A stretch of 64,000 bases of DNA from NCBI GenBank assembly GCA_900169235.1, contig FWCC01000204.1, forward strand, positions 1-64,000. Reading direction: 5' to 3'. Within the stretch, counting starts at the first letter, position 1, and each line of letters starts with the position of its first letter. Source of the stretch: Zarea fungicola. Its lineage: Eukaryota > Ascomycota > Sordariomycetes > Hypocreales > Cordycipitaceae. The notes beneath the pieces are model-generated. The model saw only the letters and a program-made list of their open reading frames with translations. It was not told where the DNA came from and ran no database searches. This document shows, in pieces, positions 11,634-21,754 of this stretch. The position numbers were made by a program, and so were the translations under genes.

Positions 11634-13628
11634 TGCAGCGAATTAACATATGATTATCTTCGTTGTGAAGACAAGGTGCGTTCACATCAACCCAGGGACA
11701 TGCCAAGAGACGTGGAGGTTTTATAAAACAAGGTGTACAGCCCAGACAGACGAAATAATATTGGAAAGCAAAAGCGAAAGCCCCCATATCTCGTTCTCGT
11801 TCAAGTTTACTCGTAAAATATGCCCAGTATAGTGCGGCTATTGTCAGTTTGAGGATAGTGTATTACGGCTTTCGCCAAATGTGGTCAAAAGTTGTGGGTT
11901 TATTGAAGTGTCAGTCACAACGTCGGCCGAACCATTAGTCAACAGTGAGGGGTTTGTTTGACAGATTTGTCTGACTTTCGGCCTATGACTTGGGTAACCA
12001 TAACCACTTAACGATTCATGGGCGGCCTTGAGGACTAGAATCACTGCGTAAGATTGTATTACCCCATACTTTAGTGGAAATTGATACCCATGATTAATAT
12101 TTATGCGTACGAAGCACTGATAGTCGGGCATAAATTCCACTGAATATTTCCGGGTGGTCCGAATTGTTCGGCAACTTTTCCGCGGCCTGTAGTTGGGCAG
12201 CTATATTTTATTCAAGCGGAGCTTCGAGGATAGCTAGTTGTTTTCTTCTAATATAGTTATAAAAATAATTTAGTGCTAAATTGCAGCTTAGTAGGAAGTT
12301 TAAAGCGGCCTGTTTCTTCCAACGCCTGGTTATGTGTAGCTTAAACGCCTACTAGCAGCTGGGTGCTGGTTAAATGGGAAGTCGAGTATGCTACGCTAAC
12401 AATTCAAATGTAATTACTCGTGCTACTGATTGAGTACTTGCCAGTTTTGCACGACTGGAGGTAGCTCACATCAAGCCTTTTTTTGGAGCGCTTTTGCTAT
12501 CAACCATTGGTGGTAGATGAAAGTGCTCCAGGTCTGTTCTGACCCATTTCCAGACTCAAGGGTGGAACGGCGAAAGCAGAGCCCATAATGACGAGCATAG
12601 CACTGTAAGTTGCCAAGATAGCACCAGAAAAGGAGCGTTTGGACTGGTGTTTTTGTGTGGACATGGGTCATTAGTCTAGCAGATTAATATTCTTAGGATT
12701 GAATTCGATGTGTAGTTCTAATATTACAAAATAAATCAAATTTTAATTTCTTTCTTCTTTGAATCATTTTTTGGATCAGGGGCGAGCAGTGGAAAATAGA
12801 GGGCAAGATTGATTTGAGCGGAGTGTCAGCTTCGAGGCAGGTACCTGTTAGGTTGCAAGCCAGCATTGTAACACCAACAAGAGTAAAGACAAGTCCAGAT
12901 AGTACCACACACGAGCCATAGGAAAAAAATGCAAGGCTAAAGGCAATGCAAGAGAGGCAAAGTAGCGTGATGACAGCAAGGCCAGCCCAGTACGACAACC
13001 ATAGTTCGCCTGCATCTTCGAGGCATACTCGTAAAATAACACTGGGTTGGAACCAGCGCAGCGTTTCGTCCCGTGAATTGGTATTGTGGCTCATGCGTCG
13101 ATTTGAATAATGACCCCAAATCAAGTGGGAAAGGCCGGGAAACGGACTCGAGGCCGCAGCCTCTTGGCTGTGTCGTAATCTATGTAAACTTTCCGTGATG
13201 GCCAAGGCTACTATGAAGGAGCTACATAGTAGCGGCGTCACTATCTAGCACTTGCATTTAGCTCTATAGTGACACGTATAATGGGTAGACTCACACGAGA
13301 CATTACGCTTTGATAGAAGACTTCTTTAAGATCGTGCGGCGCCATGGTCCTATCCTGGCGCCGTGGTGGCTTGATGGCGAGCCGGTGTCAATTCTTATGC
13401 TGAAAAAAAGCAGAGGACTCTTGATATTCGTCACAAGCTTTTATTCTGAAGCAAAAAGTATTTTCCAGGTAAGACGCAGTCTCAATCACTTTATACTCTG
13501 TTTTACGTCGACGACTTAAGGTACTCCTCTCTATCTTGGGGCATCATCATTCGCGAGGCTTTCCGCTAGAAAAGGAAAGTGAGGCCAATCGAGCACACTC
13601 CAATGACGCAGCATACGTCGTCCACTCT
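11634..13628. other. AT-rich intergenic region with one weak reading frame
   Basis: Two kilobases with no recognised gene. The only frame of note is a possible small membrane protein on the minus strand at 12693-13241, listed separately. The rest is AT-rich with no clear repeat. Confidence 0.4.
12693..13241 (-). CDS. Possible small membrane protein (weak)
   Basis: A 182-codon open frame on the minus strand. Its middle part is strongly hydrophobic, with two or three candidate membrane segments (WAGLAVITLLCLSCIAFSLAF, then VVLSGLVFTLVGVTMLAC). An internal ATG at about 13094 (MSHNTNSRDE) may be the better start. The C-terminus past residue 155 is basic and looks like read-through. No family is recognised and codon evidence is thin, so it may be a chance frame or an eroded gene. 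Confidence 0.25.
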   Translation of the reverse strand: MTPLLCSSFIVALAITESLHRLRHSQEAAASSPFPGLSHLIWGHYSNRRMSHNTNSRDETLRWFQPSVILRVCLEDAGELWLSYWAGLAVITLLCLSCIAFSLAFFSYGSCVVLSGLVFTLVGVTMLACNLTGTCLEADTPLKSILPSIFHCSPLIQKMIQRRKKLKFDLFCNIRTTHRIQS

Positions 13629-13704
13629 GGGGCCAATTTCTAGGGGCCACTTTCTTGGGGCCACTTTCTTGGGGCCACTTTCTTGGGGCCACTTTCTTGG
13701 GGCC
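13629..13704. repeat. 14-bp minisatellite, six phased units
   Basis: GGGGCC recurs at exactly 14-bp spacing starting at 13629, 13643, 13657, 13671, 13685 and 13699. The consensus unit is GGGGCCACTTTCTT; the first unit has diverged slightly and the last is truncated. Confidence 0.95.
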
Positions 13705-13917
13705 AGTCCCTGTCAATATAAAGGCTGGTATGTTTCCCAGTCATCTGCGGCTTGAAAAAATGAGGCTGTCGTGGCGGTCAACGCCTTGCCAGCCGCTCAC
13801 AGCGGCGCACATCTAGAGCTCTGTCTCTTCTTGAAATAATACCAACAATTTTATGTATAATTCCATATACAACTCAGTCTCAATCCATCGCAGCTACTCG
13901 ATCGAGTAGAACGGCGG

Positions 13918-14967
13918 GTGCTTATTATTGGCACTCGCCACCGAACCACTATTTTCACCAACCAGTGGTCTCTTAATACACATAAAGGAAATAGCTCAGC
14001 TGGTAGAGCACCGGTACGGTTTGCCGGAAGTCGTTGGTTCGAATCCAACTTGCCTGAACAGTGTGTCTACGAGAGACGAGCTGGTGGTGTTCAAATCGCG
14101 GAAAATAGTCAATTGGACGAAGCCATCGTTCTGCCACAAAGCAGTGCACCAGTAAGTGATTTATGGGGACCTCTTTTTGACAGCAGTGGACGGCAAGATT
14201 TTGTCCCCTCGACCTTCGCAACCGCTTGCTGGGACCAACAACCGACGGCCCCAACCGGGCTACGGCAAGAGAATCTAAATTGTGAGGGTTTTCTCTCGGA
14301 CTTTCCTGAAACTGTCTTTCCTTCAAATTTCGGAACCGTGTCTTCGGACCTAGCTTCAGGAAACAACCTTCTGGCTTTGCAGGCAAACAATGTTGAGGCA
14401 ATGCATAATCCTTTCGCACAAGGCTGGTGGTGTGAGCCTATCAAACCAAGAGAAGCAGACTGGAGCCTAGATGCCACTCAATTTCGCTTTGACTTGTCTT
14501 CAGTGACCGACCTTGACCACTGCGCCAAGTTTTCCTACCGTCTGGTGAGCAGCGAATCGGCCGGCACGTCGGGTCATCTGAATGCTTCTGGTAGCACAGC
14601 TCGAACATCGGACTCTGCACCGAGACGCAGTGAGCGCCAACTACAACAGGGTCGGCAATATAACTGCCAAAAAGAAGACTGTAAAAAAACTTTTAGAAGT
14701 CCGAAAGATCTTCGACGGCATCAAAATGAAGCCCACCCTGATGCTAGCGTTCCAATCTACATTTGCCGATGTGGATACCGCAGCTCTCGCAAGGATAGGC
14801 ATCGTCGTCACCTGAAACAAAATTCTTGCGTGCCAGTGTATTCACTTTATCGTTGTGTTTGCTCAACCATTCGGCATGAAACAAGCCGCGATCGTCACAT
14901 GCAGCATGTCGAGGCGTGCACTGCCAGAAATCAGAAAATCGGACGGCCGCCGAGGTTGGTATCATAG
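13918..14967 (+). CDS. C2H2 zinc-finger protein, start unresolved
   Basis: An open frame ends at 14967 and carries three zinc-finger-like units near its C-terminus. The first is classical, CQKEDC followed by HQNEAH with F and L at the expected places. Two more follow in C-x-C...H-x3-H or C2HC form (YICRCGY..., YRCVCST...). The preceding 150 residues look like an acidic, Ser-rich transcription-factor linker. The frame has no ATG until 14401; its upstream end runs through the tRNA-like element and opens with GTG. Either a first exon is spliced on, or the original 5' end was lost when the element inserted. Coding support is good only for about 14090-14967. Likely a nuclear DNA-binding protein. 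Confidence 0.5.
   Translation: MLIIGTRHRTTIFTNQWSLNTHKGNSSAGRAPVRFAGSRWFESNLPEQCVYERRAGGVQIAENSQLDEAIVLPQSSAPVSDLWGPLFDSSGRQDFVPSTFATACWDQQPTAPTGLRQENLNCEGFLSDFPETVFPSNFGTVSSDLASGNNLLALQANNVEAMHNPFAQGWWCEPIKPREADWSLDATQFRFDLSSVTDLDHCAKFSYRLVSSESAGTSGHLNASGSTARTSDSAPRRSERQLQQGRQYNCQKEDCKKTFRSPKDLRRHQNEAHPDASVPIYICRCGYRSSRKDRHRRHLKQNSCVPVYSLYRCVCSTIRHETSRDRHMQHVEACTARNQKIGRPPRLVS
13985..14056 (+). tRNA. tRNA-like cloverleaf, probably degenerate or SINE head
   Basis: The D arm (GCTC/GAGC at 13994-13997 and 14006-14009), anticodon arm (CCGGT/GCCGG at 14011-14015 and 14023-14027, including one T-G pair) and T arm (GTTGG/CCAAC at 14033-14037 and 14045-14049) all fold. The internal polymerase III A box (TAGCTCAGCTGG) and B box (GGTTCGAATCC) match consensus. 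Against a working tRNA, the acceptor stem has two mismatches, position 33 is C instead of the nearly invariant U, and no T-run terminator follows closely (the nearest is about 14175). The formal anticodon would be GGT (Thr), which I do not trust. It may be a tRNA pseudogene or the head of a tRNA-derived SINE. Confidence 0.4.
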
Positions 14968-15484
14968 CTGTCCTATCTCATGCTACAAGAGTCGAGAAGA
15001 TCCCAAGAGAGATGTTTCAAGTAGTAATCCTGCCATTTAAGCAAAGCCGCGCCTATCCAACTAATTTCTACAATAGGTACGATTTTGACTCCGATACTGA
15101 GACAACGGCAACATGTGGAGTTACTAAGCAGGAGAGCGCAGACGGTTCATATGTTGTTTGAATATGCTTTACAGATTGAGATAACAAATTTGTTCAAGAC
15201 TTTTAATTCATGCCAGTTTCTTTAACCTTCCACTAACAGATGTAATATCTGCCAATTGCGGAGCAGTGAGTTGGGAGGCTCTACTGTAGTCACAGTGAGT
15301 TTTAGATTACACTCGATGGACTGAGATTTAGCCCCTCTCGAGGCAGTTTGAAGTGTGCACAATTCGGTACTACATGTGCCACGCCTCAACCGCTTCGCTA
15401 GAGGTTCAGTGGGCGCGTGGCACATGTAGCACATCTACTATTCTATTGAGCAGTCTCAACGATCTAGATGTTCTGTCACTCAGG
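14968..15484. other. Intergenic region between convergent genes
   Basis: This lies between the zinc-finger frame and the methyltransferase, which converge. Its main feature is the perfect inverted repeat at 15370-15429, listed separately. Confidence 0.4.
15370..15429. repeat. Perfect 15-bp inverted repeat with 30-bp spacer
   Basis: CTACATGTGCCACGC at 15370-15384 is exactly reverse-complemented at 15415-15429. The spacer contains a second, shorter complementary pair (TCAACC / GGTT), so the whole element can form a long hairpin. It lies just downstream of the methyltransferase stop codon and could act as a 3' hairpin, a regulator site, or a relic of a small inverted-repeat element. Confidence 0.85.
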
Positions 15485-16544
15485 TTACAGATTTTGTGCC
15501 ACGATAACGCAGAACAAGGTTTCTGTTCTGAGACCTTGTGCATGCAGCTCTTGAATCTTCTCCTTGTCGCGAGTCGACATGTATTTTGCCTCTGCCCAAT
15601 TAGTCGCCATACCTAGACGCAAATATGCAACCGCCAACGCAGCCACCATACCAGTCGTCGACCAAGTCGTTATCTGTGATTGTAATTCATCTCGCTGGTG
15701 AGCCAAATAGTCGTATTTGACAACGTGCTGAAGATTCAATCTCTGAAATGCTTTGTATAGTTCCTCTGGTGCCGAAGCACTCAGTCCAGCTTGCTCCATG
15801 TTGTCAAAAAATGACTTGATGATCTGCCCATACTGGGGATACTGTCTCGCATTACCCCTAAGTTGACTACTTATGTCGTAGTCAACCCATTGCAAGTAGC
15901 CGCCAGGTTCTGTGATGGCTCAATTTGCTGATTAAGTTCTCATCCTTACGAGCTCACTTACTTAGAAGTGCCATCATGTTGCGGATAGCACGGTCATAGT
16001 CAACCACTTTGATGGCTCCGACAAAGAGTCGCACATGCACAAGATCGAAATGCTGGAGGTATTGCGATTTAAATGGCGTTAAAACGTCATGAATATGCAA
16101 TTTCATATCTTCCGTTGCTTTATCCGTGAATAGGACAGCCGAAATATCGAAACCGTGGTATTCTCTTAGTTTGATCAGGCTGCCATCTCCAGCTTCTAGC
16201 GTTCGTTTCGCCTCTTGGAGCCATATTCTAAACGGAGTAAATCGTGATGCCCAACGACCAATTAATAAAATATAAAAATAACAAATTTTGTGAAACTAAC
16301 CCTGTACCAGTGCCAACGTCGGCAATGGCAAGCAGACTCGCGCGTGGAATAGAGTGGTGGATAGGGCCATTAGTCACATCATTGTATAGATGATGCTGGC
16401 TGTCAAGACTACATATAACGAACAGAAAGAGTGAGGAAGAATATCAACAGGTGAGCTTCAAGGATTACAAGGAAATACAATGGTCTACCGGATGGATTCT
16501 TGCTTGTCTCGTGGGAGAAAATAGACCTCTTCGTTGCCAGTCAT
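15485..16544 (-). CDS. SAM-dependent methyltransferase (UMTA/LaeA-like, 284 aa)
   Basis: Exons on the minus strand are 16544-16489, 16408-16301, 16227-15962 and 15909-15485, all in phase, giving 284 residues. It has the class I methyltransferase motifs in the form seen in fungal UMTA/LaeA-related enzymes: motif I ADVGTGTGIWL, motif II HGFDIS, post-I FDLVHVRLF, and the KPGGYLQWVDYD segment, followed by an alpha-helical C-terminal half. Such proteins methylate small molecules in secondary-metabolite clusters or, as in LaeA, act in regulation. No backbone synthase lies within the window, so the substrate is unknown. The second intron interrupts motif I, and the third lies just before KPGGYLQ. 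Confidence 0.85.
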
Positions 16545-17978
16545 GACGAAAGGTTGTGCTAATTCAAGATGACGTTATAGTTAAAACCTGTAGCGCCGGA
16601 GATTTCGGCAAACAATAATTTATGCTTTTATTGAGGCCTTAAGTCAACATAATACCAGCTGCTCAAAAAGTACTATGGTCGTATCGGCTGGTAGAAGAGC
16701 AACGTGTTACCAACGCATCAGAAGGAGGCTGAGGCGACCTCAAGAGGAGACCCGGAGGAAGCCTGCAAGTCGCCCGATTAGGAAGCCAGGTCACGTTACT
16801 ACGTGAGGATGACGCTAAAGTGACGATGACGCTAAATTGAGGATGTGTCACGGACCTAGAAGGTATATATTGGAGGCTAGGGATGTCCCAGTACGGCTGC
16901 ACGTTACTTGATCTTTTTGAGGTCTTTTCGGCCCAGTGGTACCTAGCACACTAGTCCTGACAGGATGAATGATGTCGCAATCACAAGGATGCCAATGCAT
17001 CATGTAATTTTACAGCGCCGTTGCATGTAGGGACTGCTTCATGTATTGATCCTGTTGTAGAACAACTAGTGACGCTTGGTCCACAAGCTCTTACACTCAC
17101 TCGTCAGAATCTTACATGAAGGAGTAATCAGTCAAGCAGAGGGTAACAACTCCCTGCTTCGTTAAGCAGGGGAGGCTGTTAGTCAAGCCACATTTGACGA
17201 GGCGGTTTGTAATGGAAGCCTGGACCGGTGCGCCGGTGGTACGGCATGTGGATTCGGTTAAGTAGGTCCCAGCGCTATAGCAAACTCTTCCTTTCATTAA
17301 AACTAAGCAATAATCGGAATTCGGCAGCGCTAACCCTTGCCATAATATATCAGCCCTAGTAATACGTAAATCTTCCCTGCCGTAGTTTCCTTGTATAAGA
17401 GAAGCCGACACAGTACCCCCTTAAGTCCTGAATCTGTATAAGTATAAGTAGATATTCTATAAGAACTGATGGCTACAGTTTATTCAAAAATAATTACTAT
17501 CTTGTTGATGTTTAAGCAGTAATAGAAATGGACGTGTGAATAGTGAAAGCGCTGGTCAGGCCGGTGTGGACTTTGCTGTAGTTTAATTGAGCAACTACTC
17601 GTAATCACTAGTTGATTATAATATCTCTTCCGGCCTATCCGTAAGTTGGTCTGACTTGGCTGTATTAAAGATCCTTTGTCGGGAGGTGAAACCCACTTGA
17701 CCAACTGCTGCTGGCTCCATGGCATTGGTACATTTCGGCGATTGCCCATCAGAAAAAAAGGTGTCTTATCTTCTCAGCATAGGACAGCTTAGTAAGGGCG
17801 GCAAGCTCCGTGGCCTGGTTAATCAATTGAAGACTTGAAGAAAGTCAGAACCTAGTAAACTTTTTGCCGAGGCAGGGAATCCACTACCACGGCGCAGATT
17901 ATCCGCAAATGAGTAACAGAGCGACCCTATTCACTTTGATAATCAAGCTGACTCATTCTTGAGTTGTTAATTAACAGT
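16545..17978. other. Intergenic region, possibly mobile-element debris
   Basis: No intact gene is supported. A short direct repeat (TGACGATGACGCTAAA-like) occurs at about 16807-16840. Minus-strand frames at 17112-17411 and 17480-17749 are open but unrecognised; they may be eroded transposon sequence. The right end is the promoter of the secreted-protein gene. Confidence 0.35.
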
Positions 17979-17987
17979 ATATATAGA
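17979..17987 (+). promoter_or_regulatory. TATA box for the secreted orphan gene
   Basis: TATATATAG lies about 80 nt upstream of the ATG at 18059. A pyrimidine-rich stretch with CTTCACTTCTCTTC follows and is a likely transcription start region. Confidence 0.6.
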
Positions 17988-18058
17988 TATAACAGCATCA
18001 TCCTGCTCCTTCACTTCTCTTCATATCGCTCACACTCAACCAAACGAGATTCATTTTA

Positions 18059-18967
18059 ATGGCTATGTTTTATCACCTTTTACTCCTCACTGTATTCCTT
18101 TCACAGATTAGCTCGACGGAATATGTGATTAATTTCGTTTCAACACAGCTGGTGGGCAACACCAACAGTCTAGGGCTTGAAACAGTCATTCTCACCGATG
18201 ATTTCCAAGGCTGTGTTCCATTACCCTCTCCAGTCACCTCTTGGTTTAAAGTTGATTTCGATAATGCAAGAGTCGTTCGCTATCTCCAAGGGTTTTCTTC
18301 AAATGATTGTGGTGGACCGGGCGTTGGGGCTGCACAACCCTATGCGAACCCTGAGTCAAAAAGACTTCAATCGTTTGCCAAGGATAATGTAAACAGCGTC
18401 AAAATTACGTTTCCTAATTCTCAAAGGAGATCGGACATCCCGACCAAAGACACTATTCCTGAATTTACCCTAGGGCCGAATCGAGAAGTCATAAATACCA
18501 CATCTCAGCCTATTGCTCGTCGCGGCGTAGATGGGTATAACCTCGTCATAAACGGAGATCGATTTTTGAATCGTCTTACCTCTGGATTGTTCGCGACTTG
18601 GCAGTATGGGGGCATTGAACACGGCCACGATCTCAGTTCTCCTACCTTTACGTCAAATGCAGATCTTTGGGCCAGCTGGGCTCGGCAGATTGGAACTTCT
18701 TGGTCGACGGATACCCCAACAGGCATGTTTCCACGTTTGGGGGGGAATCTTTACAGCGGCAGTGCTCATGTTGCAGGATGGGACATTCAACTAAATGGAC
18801 GTCATGGAACCGCGGATATTACTTCTGCAACCATGACAAGTGCTATTTGGAGAGCGATGGAATATGCCAACGCGAATGGTGATAGCTGGATCAAGTTTAA
18901 TATTCTCAACTGGTCGGGAACTGACAACATTGCGACTGTTACACTGTGGATGGAGGGGTCTGATTAA
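18059..18967 (+). CDS. Secreted orphan protein, 302 aa
   Basis: An intronless 302-residue protein with a convincing signal peptide (hydrophobic core about residues 3-15; cleavage near SSTEY, 18-21). Two parts can be seen. Residues about 25-110 include two Cys (DDFQGCVPLP and SSNDCGGPG) that may pair. Residues about 155-302 are rich in Trp, Gly, Ser and Thr with alternating polar/hydrophobic character, suggesting a beta-rich domain. A Lys/Arg-rich stretch at about 145-160 (ending ARRG) could be a processing site. I recognise no family. It has a TATA box and a good ATG context (TTTTAATGG). It is a candidate effector-type secreted protein, but no function is claimed. Confidence 0.7.
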   Translation: MAMFYHLLLLTVFLSQISSTEYVINFVSTQLVGNTNSLGLETVILTDDFQGCVPLPSPVTSWFKVDFDNARVVRYLQGFSSNDCGGPGVGAAQPYANPESKRLQSFAKDNVNSVKITFPNSQRRSDIPTKDTIPEFTLGPNREVINTTSQPIARRGVDGYNLVINGDRFLNRLTSGLFATWQYGGIEHGHDLSSPTFTSNADLWASWARQIGTSWSTDTPTGMFPRLGGNLYSGSAHVAGWDIQLNGRHGTADITSATMTSAIWRAMEYANANGDSWIKFNILNWSGTDNIATVTLWMEGSD

Positions 18968-19738
18968 CTACTGAAAACGGTAAGTTTTCTAACCTGTATT
19001 GTTACGAGTGGCATCGTCGTTTACGAGCCACACAAAACCCTAGAATAGCCACAATAAAAAAGGAGCCTTCACTTCTATACTGCGTGCTGTATGCATTGAT
19101 AGCGATGATAGTCCATATCCGTTGTCCTCAACAGAAGGATGACTGTCTCGAAGGGGGAATGCCCATATTCGCCAGAGCCAGCGACTACTGTTTGCTAGAA
19201 TGCATCACGGGTAGACTACTTGTACCAAGGTGAAGCACTGTCAAAGAAGTACAATAGGAAGCATTTCCATTCCTGAAGACTGGGTTAATACAAGAAAATC
19301 AACTACTTGGTACATGCTGCGGTATATAAGTGGAAAGAGGACCAACCCGTCTTGACAAGGCCAGTATTAGCGGACGCGTAACATCCTATCAGGCTCTTCA
19401 ACCCCAAGTAGAAATAGGTAAGATGCGCATAAATTTCTTTCACGGTACCAATTTTAATTTCTACTTGATCTTGTCGCATGCCATTTTCAGGCTGCAGGGA
19501 TATCTGGTAGGCGCCCAAGTGCTGGTGCAACAGGTGGCGTTTACAGGGCATCAGAGTGCTGCAAGCCCCAGCTCCAGGTGGCCGTCTTCATATTTGGCCT
19601 CATTTATTTCTCTTGCAACCAACTCGCTTTAAATACTTTCCATCTCCTAATCTGAGACTTTTCATAAATTCCATTCAAAATTTTCATCTTTGACGTGGAA
19701 TTCAGACATCTGCGGCGAGGGACGCGACGAAAGAAACG
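18968..19738. other. Intergenic region
   Basis: It contains the 3' flank of the secreted orphan gene and the upstream region of the repeat-bearing orphan gene. No coding feature is supported. Confidence 0.4.
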
Positions 19739-21656
19739 ATGAGAAGCATTGATCTAGCCATTGCTGCTGAGGCTCAACGTATAGCCCAGACAGGGACATT
19801 TTCTCAGAGAGATATTGCTGCTGAAGCTCAGCGTAGAGTCCTGACAAGGATATTTGCTCGGAGACATGCTGGGGTTGAAGCTCAACGTAGAGCCGAGGCA
19901 GCGACATTTGCCAAGAGAGATGCTGTGGAATCTTCACCACAGTATCGCCCTGCGTTGAACAACGTGCGTTGGAATAAAATCACCGCTGAGAACTGTCCTG
20001 ATAGGCGTGTATTGAGCGTACTCGACCTCGATCTCTCAGAGGACGTGGATGTGTCTGATAGCGCAATCGCCCCTGGCAAATTGTTTACGGCGTCTATGGA
20101 GTATGTGGCCACTATTCCAGGTTGCGTTGACATGAAATGGGCGCGCAAAAAACAGAATGTTTGTGTGTTGATCCTCTGGGACAGTCCCTTGTCATGGAGG
20201 TCTTTTCAGGGATCGGTCGGGTTTACAAGAATGGCGCCGCTGGTCACACAAAACATTGCGAACCGCTCGATAATGCTTCCGCAAGTCCATGGATCTGCGC
20301 CAAATAAAGCAGCAATATTTCTATGGCGCATGGAAATTACATTTCAAGCAGACCTTGACTCCAATGCCGGGTCGCAGTTCGAGAGCCAGGTTTCCGCCAT
20401 CATGGGTGGCGTTGGCACGGGTGCTTGCCGCGAGTTCGCGTCTGGTTGGATCGAACACACTGTTCCATTTTCGAGGTTGCCGATAGCTGAGGAAACCATT
20501 CCTGCAAGGACGGAATGTACCTATCTCATATTGCTCGAATCTGCCGAGGACGAGGATGTCGAACGCCACATCTCTGAGCTGCGCGAACGACTGGGTCAAG
20601 TTCCAGTATCACCAGATGTCAAAAAGACGTTCAGCATCAGTCCTCGGATGACTTACCAGGACAACCACGAGCCAACATCACTCGCACCAGCGTCAGTTCC
20701 ATCACAGGTCGATACACTGGCCGGTGCATTACAGCATGGTATTCGCAGGTCGGCTCTAAACGAGAAGACCGAAGTCGTCACCGCCCACCTGACTGAATAC
20801 AAATGCTATCCAACGGATCCATGTACCGTTTCTCAAGCGCAGCTTTACATGAGAAGCAGTGCTTACTACACGGCGCTATGGCCATTGGGTGTAGGCCCTC
20901 AACCAAACCGCGGCTTACCAGAGCCCTACGTGGTGGATATCGCATGGCTCAAGACCCGATCATCGCTGGATAGGATCAAGCGTCGCGTTGCAAAGATGCT
21001 TAACTATAGAATCCGACAGTTAGTTGGCTATCAGTCTGGGTTCTGGGTCCGTGTGGCTGACTCGGCACATGAATTTGGCGTCTGCACAGGTATTTGCATC
21101 TGGAGGGACCAATCTAGGGGGACAATTAATGGTCATTTACTTACCAAAGGAAATTACAGTTTGGGGAAGCGAGAGTATGAGGGCCTTGGCTAGGGCTGAG
21201 TATTGCAAAATACTCGAGCGCTTTAGCGACAGCTCGTCCTATTTGGATGCACTGCCAGTCCAACAAAGTGTACCATGGCAGAGGTTGCAGGCCGATGAGC
21301 GAGTTTCTTTCGGCCCACATCCGCACATTGAAGTCATTACCTTTCGTCTACCGCACGACGCGCGACGCAGGCAATTATTCGAGCATGCCTTTACAGGATT
21401 CCAACGGTGTGTTCCCCTTCCCGCAGCCATGAGATTGCTTTGTCTGTGCGCAGCTGACACAGAGAGTGCAGAATCACTCGTGGATGGGAACAGTCTGGTA
21501 CGCCGCCCGTGGCATGCACTCTCATTTATAGAGGGGGTTGGTCCCCGGATCATAGCCAAGCGCACGGTGAATCGGATGATGTCTTTACCTGTTTTCTCGG
21601 CTGGCGGAAGGCAGAGGCACGAGTTGCATGGTACACGAACCTTGACAACAGCATGA
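19739..21656 (+). CDS. Orphan protein with N-terminal 18-residue triplication
   Basis: The first exon is 19739-21089; a 70-nt intron (GTATTT donor, TTACTTACC branch region, AATTACAG acceptor) joins in phase to 21160. I end it at the stop at 21656. Near the end a second frame (to 21754) also looks coding, so an unresolved small intron or a frameshift may alter the C-terminus. Residues 8-61 are three consecutive 18-residue repeats of the pattern (I/A)(A/G)(A/V)EAQR...F..R(D/H). The later parts contain LILWDSPLSWRSFQ-type segments, which weakly recall dimeric alpha/beta-barrel (ABM-like) domains; that is a guess. No signal peptide or membrane segment is present. Function unknown. Confidence 0.55.
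19760..19921 (+). repeat. Coding 54-bp tandem repeat, three units
   Basis: Three consecutive 54-bp units encode the EAQR-containing 18-residue repeats. The copies have diverged at several positions but keep EAQR, a Phe and a basic pair in register, which points to selection on the protein rather than a recent expansion. Confidence 0.75.
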
Positions 21657-21754
21657 CTGCGTATGACAATATTGGCCGTTGTATGGACGAGCTAAAAATG
21701 CTTTCAGAGGGTGGTATCGACTCTCGACTGGTCATTCAGATGAATGAATTTTGA

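Noticed and set aside
13900..13984. CRISPR array or phage attachment site next to the tRNA-like element and minisatellite
   Set aside because: Eukaryotic context; the 14-bp units are contiguous without spacers, and no integrase or duplicated tRNA end is present.
15485..21656. Secondary-metabolite cluster around the UMTA-type methyltransferase
   Set aside because: No polyketide synthase, peptide synthetase, terpene synthase or oxidoreductase lies next to it; the neighbours are orphans.
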